Shown here in pieces: positions 23,176 to 33,900 of a stretch of 64,000 bases of DNA (its first letter is position 1; every line of letters starts with the position of its first letter). A model generated the notes under the pieces. It did not search any database. It had not been told where the DNA came from and was given only the letters and a program-made list of their open reading frames with translations. Location: positions 7,378,001 through 7,442,000 of the forward strand of contig NC_072896.1 of assembly GCF_027943255.1 (NCBI RefSeq), in the 5' to 3' direction. Made by a program: the position numbers and the translations under genes. The DNA comes from Anastrepha obliqua (Eukaryota > Arthropoda > Insecta > Diptera > Tephritidae).

Positions 23176-23542
23176 TTAAGATGTCATTGCGAATACGCTT
23201 AAAATCTCGAAAAAATAACTCATCCCATTGATTTTGTCTATTGAACTGAATGTTGTAGGATAAGAATTTCAACTCGTGGTCAGAAACTCCAGTCATAGGA
23301 AGTTGAGCGTGTTTTCTCTGATCTGTAACTCTGTATCTCGTGTTTTGTTATCTTAGTCATATAATTTTGAAATTTATGAAGAGAAAATAAAAGAAAAATT
23401 TTATAGCAAATAAAAATTTCAAAGCGTTCAAATAATAAATAAAAAATTAAAATAACAATAGGCGTCTCTTTTGATTCACTATAGAACACATATAGTGGGT
23501 CAAGAAAGAAAGAAACATTTTTTCGGCCATCCAGGTATATAT

Positions 23543-23930
23543 GCGGCAACCCTGCCACTATCTTATAACAATAAAATAAATATTTTTATGTTCATTTCTT
23601 TCTAATTTTTTTTTGTCAAAATTGCAACATCAACTCATACAAAAAGGAAATCATTTGGGGTCACATGGCAACCCTGTCAGTATCTTATAATTACAATATA
23701 AAACAAGTATTTTAATGTTGGTTTCTTTATAATTTGTTTTATAACTTCAGCATGACTCACACAAAAAGAAAATCATTTCGGGGCACATGGCAACCCTGTC
23801 ACTATCTTATAACAATAAAAGAATGATTCTTATGTTGGTTTCTTTATAATTTTTTTATAACTTCAACATAGCTCATACAAAATTTGAGGCACATGGCATC
23901 CCTGTCACTATCTTATAACATAGAGTCTGA
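23543..23930. repeat. Tandem repeat, about 122-bp unit, 3-4 copies
   Basis: The phrase CATGGCAACCCTGTCACTAT with minor variants begins at about 23543, 23665, 23787 and 23893, giving periods of 122, 122 and 106 bp. Between these, each unit carries a TTTTATGTTGGTTTCTTT-like word and a CTCATACAAA word. Copies differ by a few percent with one deletion in the last. It is a local minisatellite with no coding capacity. Confidence 0.85.
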
Positions 23931-24110
23931 AAGCCTCTTTCTCGATTTTCAGTATCCCTCTTGTTTGTATGAAATAAACGTCAAAGTTTGAAAGTATTTG
24001 AAAACAACTGCATTTAACATCCAAATTACTCTAAAAAAATGTAATATAGGGTTATTTAAGGTGCGCTTCAACTTTTTTCATTTGTAAACTTCATTAGTAT
24101 ACATTTCATC

Positions 24111-24433
24111 ATGGAACGCTACACACTTGAGCAACGATTGCAAATCGTGCAAATTTTGTATGAAAATAATCGTTCTGTTGCTGCTACTTTAAGAGCATTA
24201 CGGCCATTTTACGGTCCATTTAACAAGCCGTCCCGTTTTGGGGTTATGTGAAGTCATTGGTCTACAGTAACAAGCCGGCGACGATTTATGAGCTCAGAGC
24301 CAATATTGGACGCGAAATTGCTGGAATTTCGGCCGATTTATGCAAAAGAGTGGTCGAAAATTGGGTTCAACGATTGGACTTCGTAAAACGTGCACGCGGT
24401 GGTCATGCAAAAGAAATCGAATTTCATACTTAA
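24111..24433 (+). pseudogene. DD41D transposase remnant: N-terminus joined to C-terminus
   Basis: Opens at the ATG at 24111 with MERYTLEQRLQIVQILYENN, a standard first helix-turn-helix of these transposases. After about 37 residues it jumps, with a frame change, to the C-terminal end: WGYVKSLVYSNKPATIYEL through KRARGGHAKEIEFHT and a stop at 24433. The whole catalytic centre, including all three Asp, has been deleted. It therefore cannot encode a transposase, and at most would yield a short DNA-binding peptide. Confidence 0.85.
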
Positions 24434-24650
24434 ATGTATATGTTCAAAATCGATAATAAAAAAAAAATTAGTTAAAAAAGAGGTTGTCTGTAAAGTCGGT
24501 TTACTGACGATAGCTTAACGTGATAACGTCATAAGAAAATACTGATTGAATGGTTGCATTTTCAAACGAAAATTTTAATTTTATTTGTTTGATAGATATT
24601 TTGTATGGATATAGAGAATGAGTTAACATTAACATAACATAATATACTTT

Positions 24651-24753
24651 AACATAACATAACATAACATAACATAACATAACATAACACAACACAACAC
24701 AACATAACATAACATAACATAACATAACATAACATAACATAACATAACATAAC
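24651..24753 (+). repeat. (AACAT)n microsatellite
   Basis: About twenty AACAT pentamers, interrupted by a few AACAC units near 24688-24704. A looser start reaches back to about 24624. The long minus-strand frame of repeated MLCYV across it is only the translation of this repeat. Confidence 0.95.
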
Positions 24754-25640
24754 AAATTACCCCGTATTAAAGCACTTATCAACAGCTTTCATTTGATACC
24801 CATATTGTACATACACAACCAAAGGTTACCCGGGTCCACGTTTTGACCTATATCTCGAGACCCCAGTCACGGAGCGGCATGAAAAATACTCTGTACTAAA
24901 GCATTCACCAACAGCTTTCATTTGATACCCATATTGTACATACACGTCCGAAGGTTACCCGGGTCCACATTTTGACCTATATCTTGAGACCCTATCTACC
25001 AATAGGTATTCAAACTATACGGAAATCATCTTCAATACCTACTTAACAATGTGTGTAAGTTTGGTTTAATTCGGTGCAAAGACACGGCGGGTCCACGTTT
25101 TGACATATATTTCGAGACCCTAGTCATCAATAGGTATGAAAACTACCCCGTATTAAAGCACTTATCAACAGCTTTCATTTGATACCCATATTGTACATAC
25201 ACAACCAAAGGTTACCCGGGTCCACGTTTTGACCTATATCTCGAGACCCCAGTCACGGAGCGGCATGAAAAATACTCTGTACTAAAGCATTCACCAACAG
25301 CTTCAATTTGATATCCATATTGTACAAACACATTCTAGGGTCCACGTTTTGGTCTCTATCTCGAGACCCTAGTCACGGAGCAGCATGAAACATACTCTGG
25401 ACTAAAGCATTCACCAACAGCTTCCATTTGATACCCATATTGTACATACACATCCGAAGGTTACCCGGGTCCACGTTTTGACCTATATCTCGAGCCCTAT
25501 TTCCAAAATAAAATATAATCCATGTTACTCGTGGATGATGTAGCTTTCGAATGGTGAAAGAATTTTTAAAATCGGTCCAGTAGTTTTGAGCCTATTCATT
25601 ACAAACAAACAAAGTTTTCCTCTTTATAATATTAGTATAG
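24754..25640 (+). repeat. 128-bp tandem array ending in a LINE-like 3' tail
   Basis: The word GGGTCCACGTTTTGACCTAT starts at 24832, 24961, 25089, 25218, 25338 and 25467, so units are 129, 128, 129, 120 and 129 bp. Units fall into types: the first and fourth share the CCCCGTATTAAAGCACTTAT head, others carry ACTCTGTACTAAAGCATTCA, and the third is distinct, giving an A-B-C-A-B-B order. The array runs into GGTGAAAGAATTTTTAAAAT, CGGTCCAGTAGTTTTGAGCC and finally CTTTATAATATTAGTATAGA (25621-25640), a repeat tail I remember from many insect genomes (classification unverified). The array is probably the 3' part of that element. Confidence 0.8.
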
Positions 25641-25973
25641 ACAACATATCTTATAAGGTATATGGTAAATATTACCATACATTTTTTCCTTCATATATAA
25701 TAAAAAAATTAATAATTATAACATTAAAACAACAGGTATTATTAACAAACTTGGTTTTATTTTAAATTCTTCAAGTAAATCAAATTAATAATAATCAATA
25801 AGAAGGCATATGCCAATACAAATACGTGAATTTATATATGTACATATGCGCATATACATACATATATACGCTCACTTAAGTAGGGGAGAGCAAGATGTCG
25901 AACGTTGCCGTTCGTTTGCTTTGTTTGCTTTGTCGTTCCTTCCGCGCTTTCGCTTGCAGTTCATTCAATGCAA

Positions 25974-26180
25974 TGAGCAAGGTAACTACATATGAGCAAG
26001 GTAACACTAATATGAGCAAGGTAACACTAATGAGCAAGGTAACACTAATATGAGCAAGGTAACGGCAATGAGCAAGGTAACTACATATGAACAGTAATGA
26101 GCAAGGTAACACTAATATGAGCAAGGTAACGGCAATGAGCAAGGTAACTACATATGAACAGTAATGAGCAAGGTAACGAC
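25974..26180 (+). repeat. TGAGCAAGGTAAC minisatellite
   Basis: About ten copies of GAGCAAGGTAAC separated by variable short spacers (ACTAATAT, GGCA, TACATATGAACAGTA). A longer unit of about 60 bp made of several of these is itself duplicated at about 26055-26170. The minus-strand frame here translates only the repeat. Confidence 0.93.
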
Positions 26181-26309
26181 ACATTTTTTCGTGCGTGCAG
26201 CCTGTTAAATCGAATTATAAGACGTTATCACGTCAAAAGCCAAACCGTTTGTGTTTTATTCAAAAAGTTCAAAAGTTGAAGCGCTCTTACTGAAAAACCC
26301 TATACAAGC

Positions 26310-26645
26310 GTTGCTACTAAAGCGAATCTATTAAAGGTGGTGTTGGTAAATCTGCTGATTGGTTTTTTTTCCTTCGCTGTATCCATGTAGCTGTCAGCAC
26401 AGGATACCTTGCCGTGACAATGAAATGTACAAAACATTGTTGTGGGTCCAGTGCCACCACCTTCAATAAATGCGCCTTGGTTGCTACCTAATTAGAGATA
26501 GAGTAAGAACAGAATAAGTAAAAATAATTTGTAGTCGTCAACTACTTTATTATTTCTCAAAATTGTGCAATGAACACTTTTGAATCAATCAGTCTCAAAG
26601 CACTCGACACGAGACATTTTTTTAGTGATCTTCAAATTATGCGAT
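26310..26645. other. No gene seen
   Basis: Short interval between the composite element and a LINE fragment. No frame or repeat recognised. Confidence 0.45.
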
Positions 26646-26649
26646 ATCC

Positions 26650-27010
26650 GGGTAGGTAGGTAGGCCAAATGGTCGAATTGCCAGTCTGGCACTCCAACAC
26701 GCAGATATTTAGAGCCAGGCAGATGCAATGGAGAAGATTGATTGGATTTAGGTTGGCGCACTGCTTGCCATGCTGCCGAAGAAAGAAGCTCCCAGGGACC
26801 TTAGTCTTCTAGCAGCCAAATCCGGACATTTACAGAGAAAATGTTCTACAGTCTCTTTCCCCCTGGGGTTCTGCAATGCAGGTTAAATGGTAACCCTAGC
26901 TTTTCTGCGTGTGCGCCGATCGTCCGTGACCGGTAAACACAGCTACAAGTTTGGAAATTGAATGGAGTGGAGTTCCTAGAACTTTCTGAGTTCACCGTCT
27001 ATAGTACAGG
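26650..27010 (-). mobile_element. LINE C-terminal fragment, highly decayed
   Basis: On the minus strand, about 26870-26795 reads KETVEHFLCKCPDLAARRL, the zinc-knuckle and following helix of an RNase H-type LINE. Upstream pieces (about 26950-26880) fit a broken GHGxxGxH...C block. Toward 26655 a GTAGGTAGGTAG run marks the 3' side, the same word found at the 3' end of the LINE at 47.4 kb. The rest of the element is absent. Confidence 0.65.
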
Positions 27011-27287
27011 GGCCACATGGAGCACAAGAAGAAAAAAAGGAGCTCAGCTCATCTGTGCTTTCCTGACAAAAACGTTGTGCAATTATGCAAACCCTGCGTG
27101 ATATTCAGCGCTATCAAAACTTTCATGGAGACTTAATTTCGAGTAATATTAATTGTAATGCTGACAACTTATGTATGCTCAAGTATCTCAATCTCAGCTA
27201 ATGCCATATCAAGTTCATAAAGCATCGCCTTTTTGACACATATCAATCATAGACAAAATATTCTGAGTGACAAAGTCAGATTTAACA

Positions 27288-28532
27288 TACAAGTTGAAGT
27301 CCAAAATAAACAAGACTGGCGTCATAAAAATGTTTTTGATGGCGCCATCTTTTTAATGAGTCAGTGCGTTGAAAGTTACATTCCTAGCTGACTTCCAGTG
27401 AAAGCTTGGTGGCATTCGGTTCAGTGGAAGCGAAGTCATTGCGTCTAAAGTGTCAGTATGTTTGTGTCATCGGTACAAAAATGAGTTTCGAACAAAGAGC
27501 CAATATCAAATTTTGTTTTAAAATCGGTAAAACGTTTACCGAAACATTTGAATTGATGAAACAAGTTTATGGCGATGATTATCTATCTCGTGCCAAAGTT
27601 CATGAGTGGTTTACACATTTCAGAGATGGTTGTGAGGACATAAATGACAATGAATAAACGGGCCGCCCAAAATCAGTAATTACCGCCCAAAATCAGTAAT
27701 TAATCAAAAATGAGCCGAAATCATCGTTAAATTTCATGGAATCGGAGTTGAATATCTCCAAAACATCGATTTATCGCATTTTAACTGATCATTTGGGCTT
27801 ACGAAACGTCTGTGCACGTTTCATTCTGCACAAGTTAACTGAGGACCAAAAAATGCTCAGAATGCAACATTCGGAAGACCTCATTAAAGAGCTGAGAACT
27901 TCCTCTACAACATTGCAACTGGTGGTGAAACGTGGTGTTTCTAACATGAACCTGAAACTAAGCGTCAAAGAGCCGAATGGAAGACCCCAGACGAGCCACC
28001 ACCCAAAAAATCGCGTTTGGAAAAGTCAAAAATCAAGTCGATGCTTATTTGTATTCCGATTCTAAGGAATTGTCCACAGGACGTTCGTGTCAACAGGCCA
28101 AATCGTCAATGCAATTTTCTATCTTGGCGTTTTGAAGCATATGTTGTATCGCATTCGTCGAAGGAGGAAGCTGGCGATGCAATTAGCGTCATCTCTTCGA
28201 TCCACTCTTGACACTGATTTTTTGACTAGAAATCGCATTTTAACCATCAATAACTCACCGTATTCACCTGATATGGCTCCTTGTGACTTCTACCTATTCG
28301 GAAAATTTCATTGGGCCATGAAAGGAAAACGTTTTGCCTCCGCAGAGGCCATCCAAAAGGCTTCTACCGACATCCTGAAGGGCATTCCGGTCAATGACCT
28401 GAAGCACTCTTTTGAAAAGCTTTTAGATCACACAAAACAGTGTATCGAGGTCAGAGAGGACTATTTTGAATAAATAAACTTGAAGTTATCCATTTTAACT
28501 TAGTCTTGCTTATTTTGGATCTCACCTTGTTG
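27288..28532 (+). mobile_element. Full-length mariner element, about 1.24 kb
   Basis: The left terminus (about 27290) CAAGTTGAAGTCCAAAATAA and the right terminus (minus strand, about 28529) CAAGGTGAGATCCAAAATAA are inverted copies, each continuing into CAAGACT. TA occurs next to both, although the exact last bases are uncertain by about three. It encodes a broken transposase on the plus strand. Its termini differ from those of the other mariners here. Confidence 0.88.
27481..28473 (+). pseudogene. Mariner (DD34D) transposase, broken in several places
   Basis: Starts at the ATG at 27481 with MSFEQRANIKFCFKIGKTFT and the first helix-turn-helix (YLSRAKVHEWFTHFRDG). A stop at 27655 is followed by a small duplication in the linker (GCCCAAAATCAGTAATTA twice, about 27663-27703). 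The second helix-turn-helix (LNISKTSIYRILTDHLGL) and catalytic region are in other frames. The third catalytic Asp motif YSPDMAPCDFYLF is clear, and the C-terminus (KGKRFASAEAIQKAST to REDYFE) ends at 28473. The motif around the second Asp is not readable in the main frame. Clearly mariner; inactive. Confidence 0.9.
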
Positions 28533-28534
28533 TA

Positions 28535-29937
28535 TTAATAATATATTTGCATTAGTTTTGACATACCTTCAAACCTAAGAGGTAACCCCTATAAAAATGT
28601 CGAACTTTCGGTTTGCCGAAAATAGGCTCTACTACAAATATTCTTTTGACCCCTACTGAATTTACATATTTACTCATAATTATGCTTTTCACTGTTTATA
28701 CGATGCCCACTTGCTTCTCACGGTTTTTACATCCCAACTGCCTTGAAATGCCAGCGAATTGGCTGTGGTTGCTGCAGCTATTATGTACTACACGAACAAT
28801 TGCAACTGGTTTTTAATGGCATTACAAATATTTGTATCATTTAAACTAATGGCATTTACGTCAGCTAAGATCATTGCTACTGTTTCGTCATATTCCTTGT
28901 TTTCTTGATGTTCTTTTTACCGGTAACTTTACATATTGCCATGGTTAATGACTTTTCTGCTTGTGTTGTTTTTTGTTAAAGAACCCAGGGGACATTGCTC
29001 TCTCGTGGTCGCTTACATTTACTTCGAGTTATTTAATGAGCTTTTTTTTAATTATTTTCTTGCACTTGTTTGCTTTTGCATGCTACATTAAACGCTGTGT
29101 ATCAAATCGTATGTGAATTAGCTGATGACAATGAAGAACGAGACCATCAGGTACCTTCAGATCATTTATCGGGTTATGGTAACCGTGGGTATTCATTCTA
29201 GAGTTGATTTTTTCAACAAATAATTACTTGTTTTTGTAGTTGTTGGAATTCAACAGAACACAGAAAAGTTGAGACACATTTGCTTATTAGTAATTATAGT
29301 TATATGATGAGGTCGCATAGGGAATCCCAAATCAAGTAGTCGCTATACTTTTTGGAAAAATTTTGTTGCTTACAAATTGCTAATGTTTGTGAATGTAAAG
29401 GAAAAGTTATGTTTGTATGTAGATAGAGCCGCGAATAGCTACATAGTGGCATAAAATAATTAAAGTACTTTGTACAAGTATAGAAAGAGGAGAGAGATGC
29501 AGAAGATGGGAAAGGATCGTTATATCCATACAGCCTGCGAAAAAAACATTTAACCACTTTTAACTATGCTTCCTTTTCTAATTTTTTTAATTTTTATAAT
29601 TTTTTAATAAAAAGTAAAGCTGAGTGTCTAACAAAAGTCATATAAATCTAAATTTCAAGCTTTGTACTAAAATTAGAAAAATTCCATTTAAAATTCTATC
29701 ACAATCTCATGATTTTTAATTAGAGTTTCTAAAAATATTTTTAATATGCGGTTTTATACAATAGTTTATCATATTTAATAAGCTAAAGTGAAAGTTTGAA
29801 GTATCTAAAATGGCCCGATGATTTTTATAACTTTTTTTCTTGATGCTGTTGCGCTTTTCTTCGTGTTACAAATGCACGGCATTAAAGAAAAAAAGCAACA
29901 CCATCAGGGGGGAAATTATTTGATGTGAATGAAATGA
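28535..29937. other. No gene seen
   Basis: AT-rich intergenic DNA. An 85-codon minus-strand frame (29300-29557) starts with ATG but has no recognisable motif. Poly-T and poly-A tracts from about 29575 on. Confidence 0.45.
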
Positions 29938-30245
29938 GCCGCCAACGTAGCCGAATGGGTTGGTGCGTGACTACCATTCGGGAGTGCATAAGTTCTAATT
30001 TCCGTGCATGAAACAGCAAACTGAAAAAGTTTTCTCTAATAGCAGTCGCCCCTCGGCAGGCAATGACAAATCTACGAGTGTATTTCTGCTGTGAAAAAGC
30101 TCCTAATAAAAACTATTTGCCTTTCGGAGTTGGCTTAAAACTGTAGATTCTTCCATTTGCGGAACAACATTCAGACATACGCCACAAATAGAAGGAGAAG
30201 CTCGACCAAACACATAACAGAAGTATACGCCCCAATTATCTATTT
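29938..30245 (+). mobile_element. tRNA-derived SINE, full-length but diverged
   Basis: Begins with the tRNA-like head (GCCGCCAACGTAGCCGAATG, box A region), has a degenerate box B region (AAGTTCTAATTTCCGTGC) and then the common body: GTCGCCCCTCGGCAGGCAAT, the CCATTTGCGGAACAACATTC block and GAAGCTCGACCAAACAC, ending in ACGCCCCAATTATCT. Many substitutions make it one of the older copies. No convincing target-site duplication. Confidence 0.9.
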
Positions 30246-30249
30246 TTAT

Positions 30250-31010
30250 ATTTTTTAAATGGGATTTGAAACTGCATATGAGATTTTTTTTTAGTTCTGA
30301 TGAAAAGGTGTGCAATTTTGATGAAGATATATCCAATTTTTTAGATCTTGTAAAAGCCTAAAACTTCTTATATATACAAAGAACTATATTTTTATAAAAA
30401 AAAGTAATATAATATAACTGAAATGAAAAAAGAAAATATCATAAGTCTGAACTTACTATAGAGAGGAAAAACAGAGTAGAGAAGAAGGAAGTAGTGCTGA
30501 TTTGATTCTAACCCATTTCTGCAAAAAGGACTTGAAGCAATTCCAAGTCTCACCGCATAGATACTTCACGGACAATGCCTAGTTTGAACACTCACTAAAT
30601 TCGAGAGTGGCAACTTTGTCTTCCTCAGAAGCTCCCTCCAGCGCCTCCGATCTACCAGTGGCCAGAAAAATCACGAGACGGCACCACAGGATATCAAGAC
30701 AACCTCAAAGATCTCAAGGATTATTGGTTTGAACTCGTATCATTTTCTCGCACATTAATCTACTAACTTATTTCAAGATACGCCAATTTGCCTATACAAT
30801 CCCTTATCGAAGGCCAAATTTCTATTTATAATTATTCAGTTTATGAATAATATTTTGCGGAGATATTTGACTAAAAATGTATAATGGGGGACAGAAAACA
30901 AAAAACTGTGAGAAATAACGCGTAAGAGGCAATTTAAAATTATTTCTGGGCGAAGAAAGCCCGAATCCCTTTGGAGAAGTATAAAATTCATTTCATGTTT
31001 GAGAAACTGA
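30250..31010. other. No gene recognised
   Basis: AT-rich to about 30470, then a less AT-rich stretch (30480-30730) that may be decayed LINE sequence preceding the LINE 3' end at 31015. No protein motif readable. Confidence 0.35.
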
Positions 31011-31014
31011 AGCA

Positions 31015-31990
31015 AACAAAACTAATGGGCCTGCAGAATCACTTATGAACACAATGGAAGCAATGGATACTATCGATAGCGGTTAGCCGATATACAGGGT
31101 TTGATTGAAAAGTAATTAGCCTTATTTTTTTTAAGCTGTTTTATTAAACCTTTTGGCTTATACAACTAATATTCTTCAAAATAGGACCCTTGAGCGTCAA
31201 TACACCGCTGGTAGCGGTCCTTCCACTGCAGGAAACATTTTTTAAACTCATCCGCCTTCAATTCGCCTGTCACAGCTTTTTGGATCGCCTCGATGGAGTC
31301 GAAACGCCTTCCTTTCAGCTTTCTTTTCATTGTAATAAGTTAAATTTAACTCTTCACTGATCTCACGTAGACTAACACTACGGTCAATGTTCAAAAATTC
31401 ACGAACCCGGTTCACATCTTCGTCTGTTTGCGTCGTTGGCCTCCAGATCGCTGGTCATCTTCGATGTCCTCCGGCCTTCCTTGAACGACTTGTGCTACCG
31501 TTTTGCCTGGGCACTGGACAGAGATTGGTCTGCGTAAGCCACCCTGAGTAGCCCAATGGTTTCGATACTCGTTTTGTTTAGCTTTACGCCAAATTTGATC
31601 GAGTAACGATCTCCAACGATCGCTGCATTTTCGCCACTGTAAAATCCTAACACACTTTTAGAACAGCTTTCACGCGCGGAGCGATGTTGACTGCACCGCT
31701 ATTGCCAGCGAACTGGGACCGGTTTCTAGTGGAAGGGGAAGGTCCAACGATCATTTTTCCTCACTAGCTGATTCGGATGATCGCCTGTACGTCCAAGTGA
31801 ACGGAGCCTGGACGCAGGTATCGGTAGTGTCAATAGATATAAACACGGCTCCACCTCGATGAAATGTTACCGCAGTAGAATTCAGCTGAGAAAGAGAACT
31901 TTTATGGTGTTAGTGAGAGTATGACCCACATACCAGTAGTGCGACGGTGCCTTTGATGATGTTTCTGACATTTTCAATCTAATTTCCTTT
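31015..31990 (+). mobile_element. LINE 3' segment split by a mariner derivative
   Basis: 31025-31085 (CAGAATCACTTATGAACACA, then GGATACTATCGATAG) and 31750-31990 (CGGAGCCTGGACGCAGGTAT, then ATATAAACACGGCT and GTAGAATTCAGC) align in order with 36738-36905 of the LINE copy at 36 kb, which has the same text without interruption. About 0.65 kb between them (31095-31740) is a mariner derivative. The LINE segment lies near the stop and 3' untranslated end of an R1-like element. Comparison of the two copies dates the mariner insertion as later than this LINE. Confidence 0.7.
31095..31740 (-). mobile_element. Mariner deletion derivative (N- and C-terminal transposase ends)
   Basis: One terminus is clear: CAGGGTTTGATTGAAAAGTA at 31095 preceded by TA. 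On the minus strand, about 31640-31340 encodes a mariner N-terminus in shifted frames: IKFGVKLNKTSIETIGLL, HKSFKEGR and DEDVNRVREFLNIDRSVSL. This is joined directly to the C-terminus, MKRKLKGRRFDSIEAIQKAV through RCIDAQGSYFEE (about 31330-31165). The catalytic domain between them is deleted. The other terminus was not found, so the right edge is approximate. Confidence 0.8.
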
Positions 31991-32029
31991 CGAAGCTAGG
32001 CAACAACGAACTACTTCTCAAAGATCATG

Positions 32030-33046
32030 CGAGGTAGCTCGGAGTAATACTGGACAGTAAATTGCTGTGGAAGCACAATGTTGAGGAAAGGGTGAAAAAG
32101 GCCAGTAATGCGCTGTACGCATGTAAAAGAATGCTGGGCCAGGCATGAAGCTTGGCCATAGGACTTTTCACATCTACACAGATGGCTCTAAAACGGACTT
32201 TAAACGGAGTGAGAGCGCGAATTTAATGCTCCAAACTATGGATTAGGCAGCCTATCAAGCTGCCAGATCACAGCAGTATTTTCCAAGCGGAAGTTTTTGC
32301 TGTGGGAAAAGCCGCGGAGCTAGCTTACACAAGAACAAGAAAGAACTCAATAATTAATATATACTTGGACAGTCAAGCAGCAATAAAAGCAATAAGCTCA
32401 TATTGTATTAAGTCCAAAAATGTTCAACGGAGCAGGGAGGCTATAGAAAAGCTAGCCGCAAACAGAAGGCTACATATCTATTGGGTACCTGATCACAAAG
32501 GCAAAACCGTTAAATACAGTATACAACGAAATGGACGACTACATGAAAAAGCGAGTGGAACTAGGTGGACTAATCTGACCACATGCAAAACAGCAAAAGT
32601 TGTGTGTAGAACTAACGACAAAAAACTGACTCAATTCGTACTTACGCTCTCACGAAAAGACTGCAGAGCTATCATAGGTATGCTAACAGGTCATAATCTA
32701 TTGGCTGCACATGCGTACAAGATAGGGATTGCTAACACGGACAAATGCAGGAAATGCAGAGAGGATGTTGAGGAAACTTTAGAACAATTTCTGTGCGTTT
32801 GTCCGGCATTATTAAAAAAGTGATTAAAATGCCTGGGAGCTCCACTGTGTAAGGGTCTGGAGGACGTCTCAAAAGTGGATCTCCCAGCTCTGCTAAGATT
32901 TGCTAAAAGCGTTGACATCCTATATGATGTCTACTTTCTGTATTCATAGAGGTCGCTCTCCATCTGGTATCGCTAGGGACCAAAAGGTCTATGTCTAAGG
33001 ACGGTCTGGACAATCCAACGATCCAGAGACAACGTAAAAAAAAAAT
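32030..33046 (+). mobile_element. LINE fragment: end of reverse transcriptase, RNase H, C-terminal tail, poly-A
   Basis: Begins with the end of a reverse transcriptase (LGVILDSKLLWKHNVEERVK, about 32038-32100), then after a deletion an RNase H domain with IYTDGSKT, LPDHSSIFQAEVFAVGKA, IYLDSQAAIKAI and IYWVPDHKGK, in several frames. The main open part is 32302-32823, ending in the zinc-knuckle CRKCREDVEETLEQFLCVC. The RNase H metal-binding residues D, E, D and the WVPxH histidine are still visible. Downstream to 33046 is untranslated sequence ending in a run of ten A, the LINE 3' end. Confidence 0.85.
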
Positions 33047-33049
33047 ACA

Positions 33050-33900
33050 CACAAAGGGATTGATCTTCTGTTTTCAAGAGTTTGTAGGCTTATAAATTTA
33101 CAGCGAGCATATGAAGGTTTCGAATCAGAAAAACTGAAAGGTTGAAAGGTAGAATGGAGCCTTTTTTTTGACTCATACAATTCTGAACGTATGAGAGCCA
33201 TGGATTGGACTCCAAATAACAGAACACGATAGCCCCCCCCTGCTTCCCAGCGAGCAGCTTAAGTAGCAGCCTGCCGAGTATATTTGGAGTTTCCCGCTTT
33301 TTCTTATCCTTTGCGTTGCAATATTTCAAGTCGTGTGCTGCTAAGGGCCTTGAGTCTTCTTTTTCTGCCTGCCAAAATACCATCCTAAATAGCTTCGCAC
33401 TACTTTATTTAAACACAATAAGCGATTTATTGTAATTCTTATTTACACTTGGCCAAATAAAACCACAAAAACTGCGATTCAGAATATCTAAGTGCGCTTA
33501 AGTACCGAAAAATAACGTACCGATCAATAATGAAGAACTCGTGACTGCGATTTATCAATAAATTGGGCTAACGAAAGGTTTTCCAAGCTAATGGTGTGAC
33601 TGGGAAATCAAAAAGAAGTTCAGTTAGTAAAAAAAAGGAAAAAACTTTAATTCATTGTTATTTATAGCAACAACATTTAAAAAAAATTTTCTGCTGAGGT
33701 CACACGGTGCGATGACTGTTGAAAAAATGCTGTAAACGGAATCAGCAACGACACGTAAATCACACGAAAAATACAGAGTAAACACGAATGTCTGTATGTA
33801 TTTGGCAGTATTAACGAATTGGTAAGGCGCAATGTGGCAACAACAAATCAGGCCAAAGTTGTCGCTTTTGGAAGTTTAGTGGCAAAAACGTGATGTTTAC
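33050..33900. other. No gene recognised; one 97-codon ATG frame
   Basis: The minus strand has an ATG-initiated frame of 97 codons (33090-33383) with a basic first half (NAKDKKKRETPNILGRLL). I do not recognise it, and it may be repeat-derived. The rest, 33400-33900, is AT-rich intergenic sequence without motifs. Confidence 0.3.

Larger units (their letters stand above)
24478..26258. mobile_element. Nested insertion with inverted ends, unclassified
   Basis: Lies inside the DD41D derivative. Near each edge is an inverted match: GTCGGTTTACTG...ACGTGATAACGTCATAA (24496-24533) on the left and, on the minus strand from about 26249, ACGGTTTGG...GACGTGATAACGTCTTAT. The shared core ACGTGATAACGTC is exact over 13 bp and near-palindromic. 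Inside are a pentanucleotide microsatellite, a 128-bp tandem array with a LINE-like tail, and a TGAGCAAGGTAAC minisatellite. No protein-coding frame is credible. It is probably a non-autonomous DNA element that has itself received a LINE-tail insertion; the superfamily is unknown to me and the exact edges are uncertain. Confidence 0.5.
24049..26300 (+). mobile_element. DD41D-type deletion derivative interrupted by a 1.8-kb insertion
   Basis: Inverted ends GGGTTATTTAAGGTGCGCTT (24049) and, on the minus strand, GGGTTTTTCAGTAAGAGCGC (26300) both continue into TTCAACTTTT. TA lies outside each (24047-24048; 26301-26302). The element's own sequence runs 24049 to about 24478 and resumes at about 26258, so its original length was roughly 0.47 kb. 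The remainder is foreign, repeat-rich DNA described separately. Without the right terminus beyond the insertion this element would not be recognised. Confidence 0.8.

Noticed and set aside
24501..24782. Minus-strand frame of repeated MLCYV residues
   Set aside because: It is only the translation of the (AACAT)n microsatellite.
25876..26184. Minus-strand frame rich in LLIAVTLL repeats that could look like a membrane protein
   Set aside because: It is the translation of the TGAGCAAGGTAAC minisatellite, with no other support.
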